Positions 8,811-20,091 of a DNA stretch of 64,000 nt are shown here, one piece after another. Position 1 is the stretch's first letter; each line of letters starts with the position of its first letter. The DNA lies in the NCBI GenBank assembly GCA_027487315.1, contig JAIYDW010000107.1, positions 49,371-113,370 on the forward strand, in the 5' to 3' direction. The translations under genes and the position numbers were made by a program. This DNA comes from Verrucomicrobiaceae bacterium. Its GTDB lineage: Bacteria > Verrucomicrobiota > Verrucomicrobiia > Verrucomicrobiales > Verrucomicrobiaceae. The notes below the pieces were generated by a model. That model was not told the origin of the DNA and made no database searches. It saw only the letters and a program-made list of their open reading frames with translations.

Positions 8811-8865
8811 AGGACCGGCGAATGCGGCGGCTTCATAGGCTGGCAAAGAGCTAGCCGGCAATAAA
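8811..8865 (+). repeat. Possible remnant of the dispersed element
   Basis: GGACCGGCGAATGCGGCGGC, then TTCATAGGCTGGCAAAGA, resembles bases 7455-7489 of the full element (GATCCGGCGAGCGCAGCGGC, then CTCGGTGGCAAGGA). The similarity is short and could be chance in GC-rich intergenic DNA. The rest of 8785-9029 shows nothing recognisable. Confidence 0.3.
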
Positions 8866-9029
8866 CACACTGGATGAAGAGCAACAGCTCGTCTTCACGT
8901 GCAAAGCCCGCAAACTCAACTCAACATTGCCGCACAGCAAACCTGCAACAGCCCAAAGCGCCTGCCCCAACAAAAACAATTTCTTAGCAGACTTGACGAA
9001 AACCACGGCACCCTGCAAAAAAGCGGCGC

Positions 9030-10709
9030 ATGATTGGAATCGATCTTGGAACAACTAACAGCCTCGTGTCCGTCTGTGACGAAAACGGGCCGCGTGTCCT
9101 CGCAAACGAGCTTGGCGAGGATTTGACGCCGTCCGTTGTCGCCGTGGCGGAGGATGGTGCGGTGCTCGTGGGACGCGCGGCAAAGGACCGTCTCATAACG
9201 AATCCGGAGGCCGGACAGGCATTCTTCAAACGGGATATGGGCACTACTACGACCTACGCCTTCGGCGGGCGTCGGTGGTCGCCGGTGGAATGTTCTGCGG
9301 TGGTGCTGCGGGAGATGAAACGCATCGCCGAGACCCATTTGGGACGTGAAGTGGATAGCGCGGTCATAACAGTGCCCGCCTACTTTCACGACCAGCAGCG
9401 TCAGGCCACAGTGAATGCGGCGAGCATCGCTGGCTTGCGGGTGGAAAGGCTTCTAAATGAGCCGACAGCCGCAGCGCTGGCCTACGAATTCAATCGCGAG
9501 GATGATTTGAATACACTGCTCGTCTTTGACCTCGGTGGTGGGACCTTTGACGTGACGGTGCTTGAGTGCTTTGATGGCGTTGTCGAAATAAAGGCTTCCT
9601 CGGGTGACGGACGGCTCGGCGGGGAGGATTATACGGAGGCGCTCATTGCTTGGATGGCGAAAGAACTGGGCCATGCTGCTCCGAAAGACCAGCAGATGCG
9701 CTGGCGAAATGTGGTGGAGCATTTGAAACGCCGCTTCACCACTGAGGAGACAGTGGAAGTGCAGATCGGCGAAAAGAAGGTTCCCATCTCTCGAGCTGAT
9801 TTCATCGACGCCACGAACCATATCACTATGCGTCTTTGGCCTGCGGTGCGCCGCGCCCTAAACGATGCTCAGCTCACGCTTAAGCAAATCGACGCGGTGC
9901 TGCTCGTGGGCGGTGCAAGCCGAATGCCGGCAGTGCAGGACATGGTGCGCCATGATCTCGGCACCGAGCCTCAGCGCAGCCTTGATCCAGACCGCGTCGT
10001 GGCTCTTGGTGCTGCAGTGCAGCAGGCGCTGTGCGTAGGTGGCTCTGCGGTGCGCGACATCGTCCTTACGGATGTCTGTCCGCATTCGCTCGGGGTGGAG
10101 GTTGCCAAGGCCTTGCTGCCAGGCCATTCGCAGCCTGGTTATTTCGACCCCATTCTTGATCGTAACACGACCGTGCCAGTCAGCCGCAGCCGAAATTACC
10201 GCACCTTGCATCCGCAGCAAGAACAGGTCATTCTGAAGGTATTTCAAGGCGAGAGCCGCCTCACGAAGGAAAACCATCTCATCGGTATGATCCGTATCGA
10301 CGGCCTGAAGAGCGCCCAGGACGATCCCCAAGGGGGCATGTTCGAGGTGCGCTTCACCTACGACATGAATGGCATCTTAGAGGTCGAGGTCACCATCTCC
10401 TCCAATGGCAAAAAACTCACGGAGGTCTTTGAGCAGCGTCCCGGCACCATGACCCGCGAGCAGATTGCCGAGGCCCTAAAATTGCTGGGATCGTTAAAAC
10501 AGCATCCACGCGAGTCTCCCGCAAATCGGGCGCTCATTGAGCGTGCTCACCGCCTATTTACAGAACTCACCGGCCTGCTGCGTGACGCGCTCACGCAGGA
10601 ACTTGATCAATTTGAAGCCGCGCTCGAATCGCAGGATCCGAAATTGATCTCCGCCGCTTCCGAGTCGCTCGATGCCTTCATGAAACCCTATTTTGCTGGC
10701 GATGACTGA
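9030..10709 (+). CDS. Hsp70-family chaperone, HscC type
   Basis: 559 residues, the length of HscC-class Hsp70s and shorter than DnaK (about 640). The ATPase domain carries the phosphate-1 motif GIDLGTTNS (residues 3-11), phosphate-2 DLGGGTFD (167-174) and the adenosine motif LVGGASRMP (about 291-299). A substrate-binding beta domain and a shortened helical lid follow, without the disordered tail and EEVD-like end of DnaK. It binds and releases client proteins in an ATP-dependent way in the cytoplasm. Its stop overlaps the start of a J-domain gene by 8 bp, so the two are co-translated and presumably work together. In E. coli, HscC likewise uses dedicated J-proteins (DjlB/DjlC). Clients are unknown. 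Confidence 0.92.
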   Translation: MIGIDLGTTNSLVSVCDENGPRVLANELGEDLTPSVVAVAEDGAVLVGRAAKDRLITNPEAGQAFFKRDMGTTTTYAFGGRRWSPVECSAVVLREMKRIAETHLGREVDSAVITVPAYFHDQQRQATVNAASIAGLRVERLLNEPTAAALAYEFNREDDLNTLLVFDLGGGTFDVTVLECFDGVVEIKASSGDGRLGGEDYTEALIAWMAKELGHAAPKDQQMRWRNVVEHLKRRFTTEETVEVQIGEKKVPISRADFIDATNHITMRLWPAVRRALNDAQLTLKQIDAVLLVGGASRMPAVQDMVRHDLGTEPQRSLDPDRVVALGAAVQQALCVGGSAVRDIVLTDVCPHSLGVEVAKALLPGHSQPGYFDPILDRNTTVPVSRSRNYRTLHPQQEQVILKVFQGESRLTKENHLIGMIRIDGLKSAQDDPQGGMFEVRFTYDMNGILEVEVTISSNGKKLTEVFEQRPGTMTREQIAEALKLLGSLKQHPRESPANRALIERAHRLFTELTGLLRDALTQELDQFEAALESQDPKLISAASESLDAFMKPYFAGDD

Positions 10710-11700
10710 CGATCACTGGAAAGTGCTCGAACTCGATGGCAGCACCGCCACGCTAGCCGATGTGAAGCGCAGCTACGCCCGTCTGCTGAAGGTCACGCGC
10801 CCCGATCGTGACCCAGAGGGCTTCATGCGCCTCAGATCGGCTTATGAGGCAGCTCAGGCCATTTTGCGCGGGGATGCTCCGGCTTCTGTGCTGCCAGTCG
10901 GGCCTGCCCACAAAGCGGAAGGTTCGCAGCCCGCGGGGCAGGTGTCCTCGACACCAAGCATCACCACGCTGGTTAGAGACATCCCTCAGGAAGTCAATAA
11001 TGCTGTCAAAGAATTGCGGAATGCCATCACCACTCGTGTACGCCAAAAAGTCCGCCTCGCCTGGGTCACTTACGAGGAAACTGTCGAGAAGCACGACCTC
11101 AGCCGTGATAGCCGGTGGCTTGTCTTCATGGATGTTTTTCAGGGAAACGCCCAGTTACTCGCCGATGCCTGCACCGACGAGTTACTTATCGACCACCTAA
11201 AGCATGGAGAAATGCGCCTGCTCCGCCTTGTTACTGAGGTGTGGAGCAAAACGGGCGATGCAAAGCGGCTCGATGAATTCTGCGTTTCCCTCAACCGCCA
11301 GCGCGAACTGGTGAATTCCGAGACTGGAGCCATGGCACTGGCTGTTACCGCTATCGCCCTAGCCGCGTGGAATCCCGAGCAAGCCAACCGCTTTGTCCAG
11401 CGTGCCTTCCCAAAGCTGCCCATCTCCCAGCGCAGTGAACTTGCCGAACGCATAGACTACGAGTCCCTGCTTGGTCGCCTCGCTGCTCCGCTGCCCCAGC
11501 CTTTCAAGATCCCGTGGATCGAAGCTCTCCGCCTCGGCGATTCCGAGCGCCCTTGGAACGAAATGATCACCCGTGACATGGTCATCGCCGTCCTTCGCCA
11601 TTGTGGCACTGACTGGCCCGGCTTCCCGGTCCTTCACGAGCGTCTCAAACCGGCGGCCTGGATGGAGTTGAAGACCTTGGCCGAGTCAATGTTGAGGTAG
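10702..11700 (+). CDS. J-domain co-chaperone with RPD in place of HPD
   Basis: 332 residues. The N-terminal ~60 residues form a J domain (WKVLELD..ATLADVKRSYARLLK..RPDRDPEGFMRLRSAYEAA). The canonical HPD tripeptide is RPD (residues 33-35), as I recall for the DjlB/DjlC-type partners of HscC, and the DPEGF..LR.AYE helix is typical of that group. A polar linker and an all-helical C-terminal region of unknown function follow, with no zinc-finger domain. The ATG at 10702 overlaps the end of the hsp70 gene (ATGACTGA); a TTG at 10693 is possible but less likely. The expected role is to stimulate ATP hydrolysis by the adjacent Hsp70. Confidence 0.85.
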   Translation: MTDDHWKVLELDGSTATLADVKRSYARLLKVTRPDRDPEGFMRLRSAYEAAQAILRGDAPASVLPVGPAHKAEGSQPAGQVSSTPSITTLVRDIPQEVNNAVKELRNAITTRVRQKVRLAWVTYEETVEKHDLSRDSRWLVFMDVFQGNAQLLADACTDELLIDHLKHGEMRLLRLVTEVWSKTGDAKRLDEFCVSLNRQRELVNSETGAMALAVTAIALAAWNPEQANRFVQRAFPKLPISQRSELAERIDYESLLGRLAAPLPQPFKIPWIEALRLGDSERPWNEMITRDMVIAVLRHCGTDWPGFPVLHERLKPAAWMELKTLAESMLR

Positions 11701-11780
11701 GCTCTAGCATCGGGTTGTAAACATAGTTGGCCGTTCTCAAGGCCCAAGCTAAGGACGTGCGCGCGCGCTTCGCCGCCAGA

Positions 11781-12788
11781 TCACTCCTCCAGCAGCTTCG
11801 CCACCGTCTCTTCCAGGCCACCGCGCGCATTGGTGCTCACGACCATGCCCTTCTTGTTCACCAGCCACATCGCCGGAATCGAACTGATGCCATACTTCGT
11901 CGAAATCTCGTTCTGCCAGCCTTTGCCATCAAAATACTGCGGCCACTCCATCCCTTTCTCTTTCACAAACGTCATCAGCTTCTCTTTGTCCTGGTCCAAA
12001 GAAATCCCGACGATCTCAAATCCCTTGGGATGCAGTTCCTGATAGGCCTTGATCACGTTGGGCAACTCAGCCACACACGGCCCGCACCAGGTCGCCCAGA
12101 AATCGATCAGCACCACCTTGCCCTTGAGGCTGCCCAGATCAAACGCCTTGCCGTCCACCGCCGTGAACTTCAGCTCCAGGGGTTTGTTTTTCAATTCGGC
12201 CGCGGCTTGCATGGACTTGACCTTCCCTTCAACCATCCGGTTCATGGGCTCAGTCGGAAAGTCCTTCAGGTGCGTCTCAGCTTGAGCGATCCAAGCGGCA
12301 CTGTCGCCTCCAGATTTCTCAACCGTCTCCAAGGCCATCATCACTCTCATCAAACTGGCTTGTGACTTCGTGGTTGGCTTCGCGTCCTCAGCTTTGAGAA
12401 TGTCTTCCAAAGTCACCGTCGGTTTTTGAGGTGCCGGAACGCCCGCCATCTCGCGTGCCCGTTCGACCATCACTTCAAACAGCGCGGCATCCCAACGGGT
12501 CGGGTGTTTCGGGGCGGCTTTCACCGCAGTCGCACAAGCTGTATCAAAACTCGTCAGGCCCGACTTCAGCATCGTGATCGCCTCCTCGCGTGAAGTCGGC
12601 TTGGTCTTCGGATTCTTGATCTCTTCAACAACCTCACTGACCTTCTGCCACTCAGCATCTCCCTCCAACGCCGACAACGATGAAGAAAAGGCAACGACCA
12701 GGGTCGTTACTCCGATAAATAGAAGGCGGTGCGGGCTCACCAACCCATTAAGCGGGTTCCGACAGCCTAGCGCAAGCCAATACCTCAA
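11781..12788 (-). CDS. TlpA-like thioredoxin-fold protein, exported
   Basis: 335 residues. A hydrophobic segment near residues 22-40 (LLFIGVTTLVVAFSSSLSA) is a signal peptide or anchor. A helical middle region (45-200) precedes a C-terminal thioredoxin domain of the TlpA/ResA/AhpC-TSA type with active site WCGPC (C235, C238) in the context VVLIDFWATWCGPCVAELPN. Such proteins reduce or isomerise periplasmic disulphides. The frame begins with TTG overlapping the TGA stop of the upstream sulfatase (TTGA). A GTG 17 codons in (VSPHRLLF) would give a more standard signal peptide. Translation is apparently coupled to the sulfatase gene, which suggests a shared transcript. Confidence 0.82.
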   Translation of the reverse strand: MRYWLALGCRNPLNGLVSPHRLLFIGVTTLVVAFSSSLSALEGDAEWQKVSEVVEEIKNPKTKPTSREEAITMLKSGLTSFDTACATAVKAAPKHPTRWDAALFEVMVERAREMAGVPAPQKPTVTLEDILKAEDAKPTTKSQASLMRVMMALETVEKSGGDSAAWIAQAETHLKDFPTEPMNRMVEGKVKSMQAAAELKNKPLELKFTAVDGKAFDLGSLKGKVVLIDFWATWCGPCVAELPNVIKAYQELHPKGFEIVGISLDQDKEKLMTFVKEKGMEWPQYFDGKGWQNEISTKYGISSIPAMWLVNKKGMVVSTNARGGLEETVAKLLEE

Positions 12789-14332
12789 GGCACCTTCGGT
12801 TTCACGGGTTGGCGACTGTCGGGGTCCACCGGATAATGGGCGTGATGTTGCTCGAGCCCCGCCGCCAATGCTGTCATCATTTCCTTTAGCCTCTGAGGTT
12901 CGCTGCCCGCCAAATCCGACTGCTCGTAAGGATCAGCCTTCAAATGATACAACTGATAGTGACTTCCGTTCGAAACCTCGGTCGGGAAGTAATGATAAAT
13001 CACCTTCCACTCGCCCTGACGCAGCGTGGTGAAGTAATGGCTCCGGTGTGGAGCGTGCGGGTAGTGCATGAGAAAGGTCTCGTCTCGGCTCGCATCGGGT
13101 TTGCCGGTGAGCAGCGTCTGCAAAGGCCTCCCATCCACCACATGACCAGCCGGTGCTTTCACCTCCGTCAGGGCAAGCACCGTCGGAAACAGGTCCTGTA
13201 CAGCTGCTTGCTGACCTTGAACGGCCCCAGCAGGAATCGGCAGCTTCTGTTGAAGGGGATTCGTAGCATCAGGCTTAACCCAGGACACAATAAAGGGTAC
13301 CCGCATCCCACCTTCATAGTGTGAACCCTTCTTGCCTCGAAGCGGCGCTGCGCAGGCAACGGCATGCTCATGCCCCAGCGGCGCATCGCTTCCGTTGTCA
13401 CCCAAAAACAGGATCAACGTTTCATCCGCCACCCCAAGCGCCTCCAGGTGATCCATCAAATCTCCCAGTGACTTGTCCATGCCTTCGATGAGCGAGGCAA
13501 AAGCCTGCGCCTGCACTGGCTTGCCGCTGTTTTTGTAGTTGTCCGCGAAACGAGGATCCGAATCAAATGGCGAGTGCACTGCGTAGTGAGCAAAGTTGAG
13601 GAAGAACGGCTGCCCGGCTTTGACAGATTCCGCTACGAGCGCTTTGGCTTCGAGCGTCAGGGCTTCGGTGAGGAAAATGTCCTGGCCATGATACTTGTCC
13701 ATGCCTGTCACCGCATGACTTCCTGCCGCCGCCTTTTTCTTTCCATTCTTCGCGCGATCAAAGTTCTGTTTCCCATAGTAACTCCCCGGTGCACCGATCG
13801 AACCACCCGCAATGTTCACATCAAATCCAAGATGGCTTGGGTCGGCTCCGTCAAAAGCCCGCGGAGCGAAGTGCGCCTTACCCACATGAAAGGTGCGATA
13901 GCCATTCGCCTTCAACACACTCGGCAGAGTCACATCACCCTTCTTGAGGCCCTCCCAATTCCAGTCAGGTGGACCATTCGGACCCGCGTTGTTTTGATCC
14001 GGATTGATCCAGTTTGTTGTCCCATGTCGCGCCGTATTTTGACCTGTTTGAATCGCAATGCGTGTCGGTGAACAAACACTCATCGCACAAAATTGATTGA
14101 AGCGAATCCCGCGAGCCGCCAGACGCTCCATGTTCGGTGTTCGATAAAATTCGTTGAGCGCATGCTTCTTCGGCGCCCCTGATGCGTCCGTGAGAAAGGG
14201 CAACGAGGTGTCCATCACACCCATGTCATCGACCAGAAAGATGACAACGTTGGGCTTCTTAGCATCAAGCGCAAAGCCTTGTAATGTAAGGCACAGAAGC
14301 AAACCGATAAGTGTGATGAAGCGAGTAGACAT
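12785..14332 (-). CDS. Secreted sulfatase (formylglycine type I)
   Basis: 515 residues with signal peptide (FITLIGLLLCLTLQGFA). The metal-binding DD lies in VVIFLVDDMG, and the formylglycine signature is CSPTR with C87 as the residue to be oxidised. A second metal-site motif, LFLGDNGSD, and the stretch KGSHYEGGMRVPFI are typical of the alkaline-phosphatase-superfamily sulfatases. It should hydrolyse sulfate esters, probably of polysaccharides, in the periplasm after maturation by a formylglycine-generating enzyme not present here. The ATG at 14332 is chosen because nine upstream codons (from 14359) precede the signal peptide without adding to it. It overlaps the downstream thioredoxin gene and is divergent from ppdK. 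Confidence 0.9.
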   Translation of the reverse strand: MSTRFITLIGLLLCLTLQGFALDAKKPNVVIFLVDDMGVMDTSLPFLTDASGAPKKHALNEFYRTPNMERLAARGIRFNQFCAMSVCSPTRIAIQTGQNTARHGTTNWINPDQNNAGPNGPPDWNWEGLKKGDVTLPSVLKANGYRTFHVGKAHFAPRAFDGADPSHLGFDVNIAGGSIGAPGSYYGKQNFDRAKNGKKKAAAGSHAVTGMDKYHGQDIFLTEALTLEAKALVAESVKAGQPFFLNFAHYAVHSPFDSDPRFADNYKNSGKPVQAQAFASLIEGMDKSLGDLMDHLEALGVADETLILFLGDNGSDAPLGHEHAVACAAPLRGKKGSHYEGGMRVPFIVSWVKPDATNPLQQKLPIPAGAVQGQQAAVQDLFPTVLALTEVKAPAGHVVDGRPLQTLLTGKPDASRDETFLMHYPHAPHRSHYFTTLRQGEWKVIYHYFPTEVSNGSHYQLYHLKADPYEQSDLAGSEPQRLKEMMTALAAGLEQHHAHYPVDPDSRQPVKPKVP

Positions 14333-14574
14333 GGCTGTGAATGGCAACGTCAAAACCACGCCAAGATTTCATCAACGATGAAGATCATCACGACCCGAAG
14401 CACCTCATGACTCACTCAACAGCGCATCAAGTCATTCCAAAATGAGTCGCATGGTTACATCACTTTGCACTTGCGTCTTGTTGAAGAGGTTTATAAATCT
14501 GTGCTTCCAAACCCCACTAACAAAACACGATCAGAAAACATCCCATCGGTCAACAACCAGGACCGAATTACAGT

Positions 14575-17628
<3,054 letters not shown>

Positions 17629-17692
17629 CCACGTGGCGGCTCCGGATGTCCGCATCCGGAGTAGCCGCTGAATGAGCTCAACCTCGTTCACC

Positions 17693-17730
17693 AAAAGCTC
17701 TGTGGGGTTCCTGCCTCACAGAGCTTTTTT
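17693..17730 (+). terminator. Rho-independent terminator after ppdK
   Basis: AAAAGCTCTGTG, a 10-base loop region and CACAGAGCTTTTTT form a perfect GC-containing stem followed by a T tract. A second hairpin without T tract, TCCGGATG/CATCCGGA, lies just upstream at about 17641-17660. Confidence 0.85.
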
Positions 17731-17809
17731 CGTTCTGGGGACTGCGCCCGTGGCGCTGCCATTTCCCCCTGTTGCCGGAGAGCCCATCTGCGAGTAGACT
17801 CTCCTTTCG

Positions 17810-20089
17810 ATGCGAAACACCTCAGCCGCCCCAGCCGCAACCCCTGAGGGTGAGTCTTGGGTCAACCTCCTCTCGCAGTTCCTGATGGAGGAGCGGCAGG
17901 TCGAGGCCATCCGTCTGGATCCTGACGCAAAGACCGTCACCATGGCCACCATCGGCGTCATCGACGAGGGCGCGCTTCAAGATCGCCTCGCAGTCGTTCT
18001 CCGCGAGCTGGATGAAACCTGGGCTCCCGCTAAGGCCATCCTCAATCCGCCAAATCCCCACCCGGCGATGCTGCACCTCAAGCGGGATGCCTCAGGTGTG
18101 CTCTTGGAGAAACCTTCCTGCCCCACCGCGCCGCGCTTCTGGAAGTGGCGTGACTTTGATTGGCCTGAGCCTGACGAAATGGAGGAGCAAAGCCGCGCCG
18201 AATGGCAAGCTCTGGCCCTCCAGGCCACCATCTGTGGTGTGTCCCTCTTGGCAGGTTTCCTCCTGCATCGCTACACCTCCGCTCCGCCTGCCGTGTTCAT
18301 CACCTGCTACGCCCTCTCCATCATCGCCGGGGGCTGGGACGCCGCCAAAGATGCCTGGGAAGGGTTGCGCGAGCGAAACATCGACGTCCACTTTCTCATG
18401 CTGGCCGTGGCGCTGGGTGCGGTCGCCATCGGCGCTTGGGAGGAAGGCGCGTTGCTGCTGTTCCTGTTTTCCACCTCCGGAGCGCTTGAGCACTTTGTGA
18501 TGCATCGCACCCATCGCGAAATCAACGCCCTGACCCGCGCCGCGCCAAAACAAGCCCGCTTGATTCTCCCTGAGGGCGGCACCGAAGACCGCAACGTCAA
18601 CCTCTTGCGGGTCGATGACCTGATCGAAGTCCGTCCAGACGAACTTTTCCCGGTCGATGGTGAAGTGCGCGATGGCAAAACCGCAGCAGACGAATCCACC
18701 CTCACCGGTGAATCTTTGGCGATTGAGAAAGGCGTTGGCGACGAGGTCTTCGGCGGCACGCTCAATCAGTGGGGCCTCGTCAAAGTGCGCGTCACCCGTC
18801 CCGCCCGTTACAGCGCGCTGCAAAAAATCATCGGCCTGATTCAGAACGCTCAACATTTGAAGGCCCCAAGCCAGCGATTCACCGATCAATTCGGCACACG
18901 CTACACCGTCACCGTGCTCGCCATCGTGGCCGTCATGTTCTTCGTCTGGTGGCTTGGCTTTGGCATTCATCCTTTTCAGCATGAAGGCGATAGCAAGTCC
19001 GCCTTCTACCGCGCCATGACCCTGCTGGTCGTGATGAGCCCCTGCGCCCTGGTCCTCTCCATCCCCTCCGCCATCCTCGCCGCCATCGCCTGGGGCGCTC
19101 GTCGTGGCATTCTCTTTCGTGGCGGTGCCGCCATCGAAAAACTCGCCGAAGTCGACACCGTCGCGATGGACAAAACTGGAACCCTCACTGCCGGTGAGCT
19201 TCAGGTCTCAAAAGTCGAAAGCTTCCCTCCCGGTCGCGAAAAGGAGGTCCTGCAAATCGCGGTCAATCTCGAAGCCAGCTCCAACCACCCCATCGCCCGA
19301 GCCATCACGCATCACGCCAAAGCGCAGGGCCTGGAGCCTGCCAAACTCGATGAGTTTCAATCCATTACTGGCCAGGGCCTGCGCGGTCGCACCACCGACG
19401 GCGTGAGTTATGTCGGGCGTCGCGAACTGGTTGAGTCCAGTGCCATGGCGGGATGGCTCAAAGACGTTCCAGATGCCCCCATCGGGTTCAGCGAGGTCTG
19501 GGTCGTTGGCGAACAACTCATCGGTCGTGTCCTCCTCAGCGACGAGATCCGCCAGGGCAGCCGCGTCGTCTTGCAGCGCCTCGCTGCCGAACACGTCCGC
19601 ACCATCATGCTCACCGGTGACCGCCGCGCCGCCGCTGCCGAAGTCGGCCGACAGCTTGGCATTGCCGAAGTCCGCGCCGGATTGCATCCCGAAGACAAAG
19701 TCGCTGCCATCCATGAACTCACTCAAGCTGGACACAAAGTCGCGATGATCGGTGACGGCGTTAACGACGCCCCAAGCCTCGCCGCCGCCTACGTCTCCGT
19801 GGCCATGGGCGCACGTGGCAGCGATGCCGCCCTGGAACAAAGCGACGTCGTGCTCATGCAGGACCGAATCGAGAAATTGCTCTCAGCCCGCAAGATCAGC
19901 GCCCATGCCCGGCGCATCATCCGCCAAAACCTCGCCATCTCGCTTGGTTCGGTCATCGTCATGGCCATCGCTTCGTTGTTCGGCATTGTCCCGCTGACCC
20001 TCGGCGTGCTCACTCATGAAGGCAGCACGGTCATCGTTTGCTTGAACAGCCTCCGCCTGCTTTTCGTGAAGGAAGACACCTTCACCTGA
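17810..20089 (+). CDS. P1B-4-type heavy-metal-exporting ATPase
   Basis: 759 residues. The phosphorylation motif is DKTGTLT (D454), the hinge GDGVNDAP is present, and the TM4 metal motif is SPC (S410-P411-C412) rather than CPC. The last membrane segment contains HEGST (736-740). SPC plus HEG(G/S)T identifies the P1B-4 group (CoaT/CtpD/PfeT-like), which exports Co2+, Fe2+, Ni2+ or Zn2+. The N-terminal ~100 residues resemble a degenerate heavy-metal-associated domain without CxxC. A DxxHxxx-like histidine-rich segment is absent. No metalloregulator gene is adjacent. It ends 2 bp from the convergent sulfatase gene. Confidence 0.88.
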   Translation: MRNTSAAPAATPEGESWVNLLSQFLMEERQVEAIRLDPDAKTVTMATIGVIDEGALQDRLAVVLRELDETWAPAKAILNPPNPHPAMLHLKRDASGVLLEKPSCPTAPRFWKWRDFDWPEPDEMEEQSRAEWQALALQATICGVSLLAGFLLHRYTSAPPAVFITCYALSIIAGGWDAAKDAWEGLRERNIDVHFLMLAVALGAVAIGAWEEGALLLFLFSTSGALEHFVMHRTHREINALTRAAPKQARLILPEGGTEDRNVNLLRVDDLIEVRPDELFPVDGEVRDGKTAADESTLTGESLAIEKGVGDEVFGGTLNQWGLVKVRVTRPARYSALQKIIGLIQNAQHLKAPSQRFTDQFGTRYTVTVLAIVAVMFFVWWLGFGIHPFQHEGDSKSAFYRAMTLLVVMSPCALVLSIPSAILAAIAWGARRGILFRGGAAIEKLAEVDTVAMDKTGTLTAGELQVSKVESFPPGREKEVLQIAVNLEASSNHPIARAITHHAKAQGLEPAKLDEFQSITGQGLRGRTTDGVSYVGRRELVESSAMAGWLKDVPDAPIGFSEVWVVGEQLIGRVLLSDEIRQGSRVVLQRLAAEHVRTIMLTGDRRAAAAEVGRQLGIAEVRAGLHPEDKVAAIHELTQAGHKVAMIGDGVNDAPSLAAAYVSVAMGARGSDAALEQSDVVLMQDRIEKLLSARKISAHARRIIRQNLAISLGSVIVMAIASLFGIVPLTLGVLTHEGSTVIVCLNSLRLLFVKEDTFT

Positions 20090-20091
20090 CA

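Noticed and set aside
14460..14500. Possible sigma-70 promoter before ppdK (TTGCGT ... TATAAA)
   Set aside because: The spacer is only 15 bp and the surrounding DNA is AT-rich enough for chance matches; not listed as a feature.
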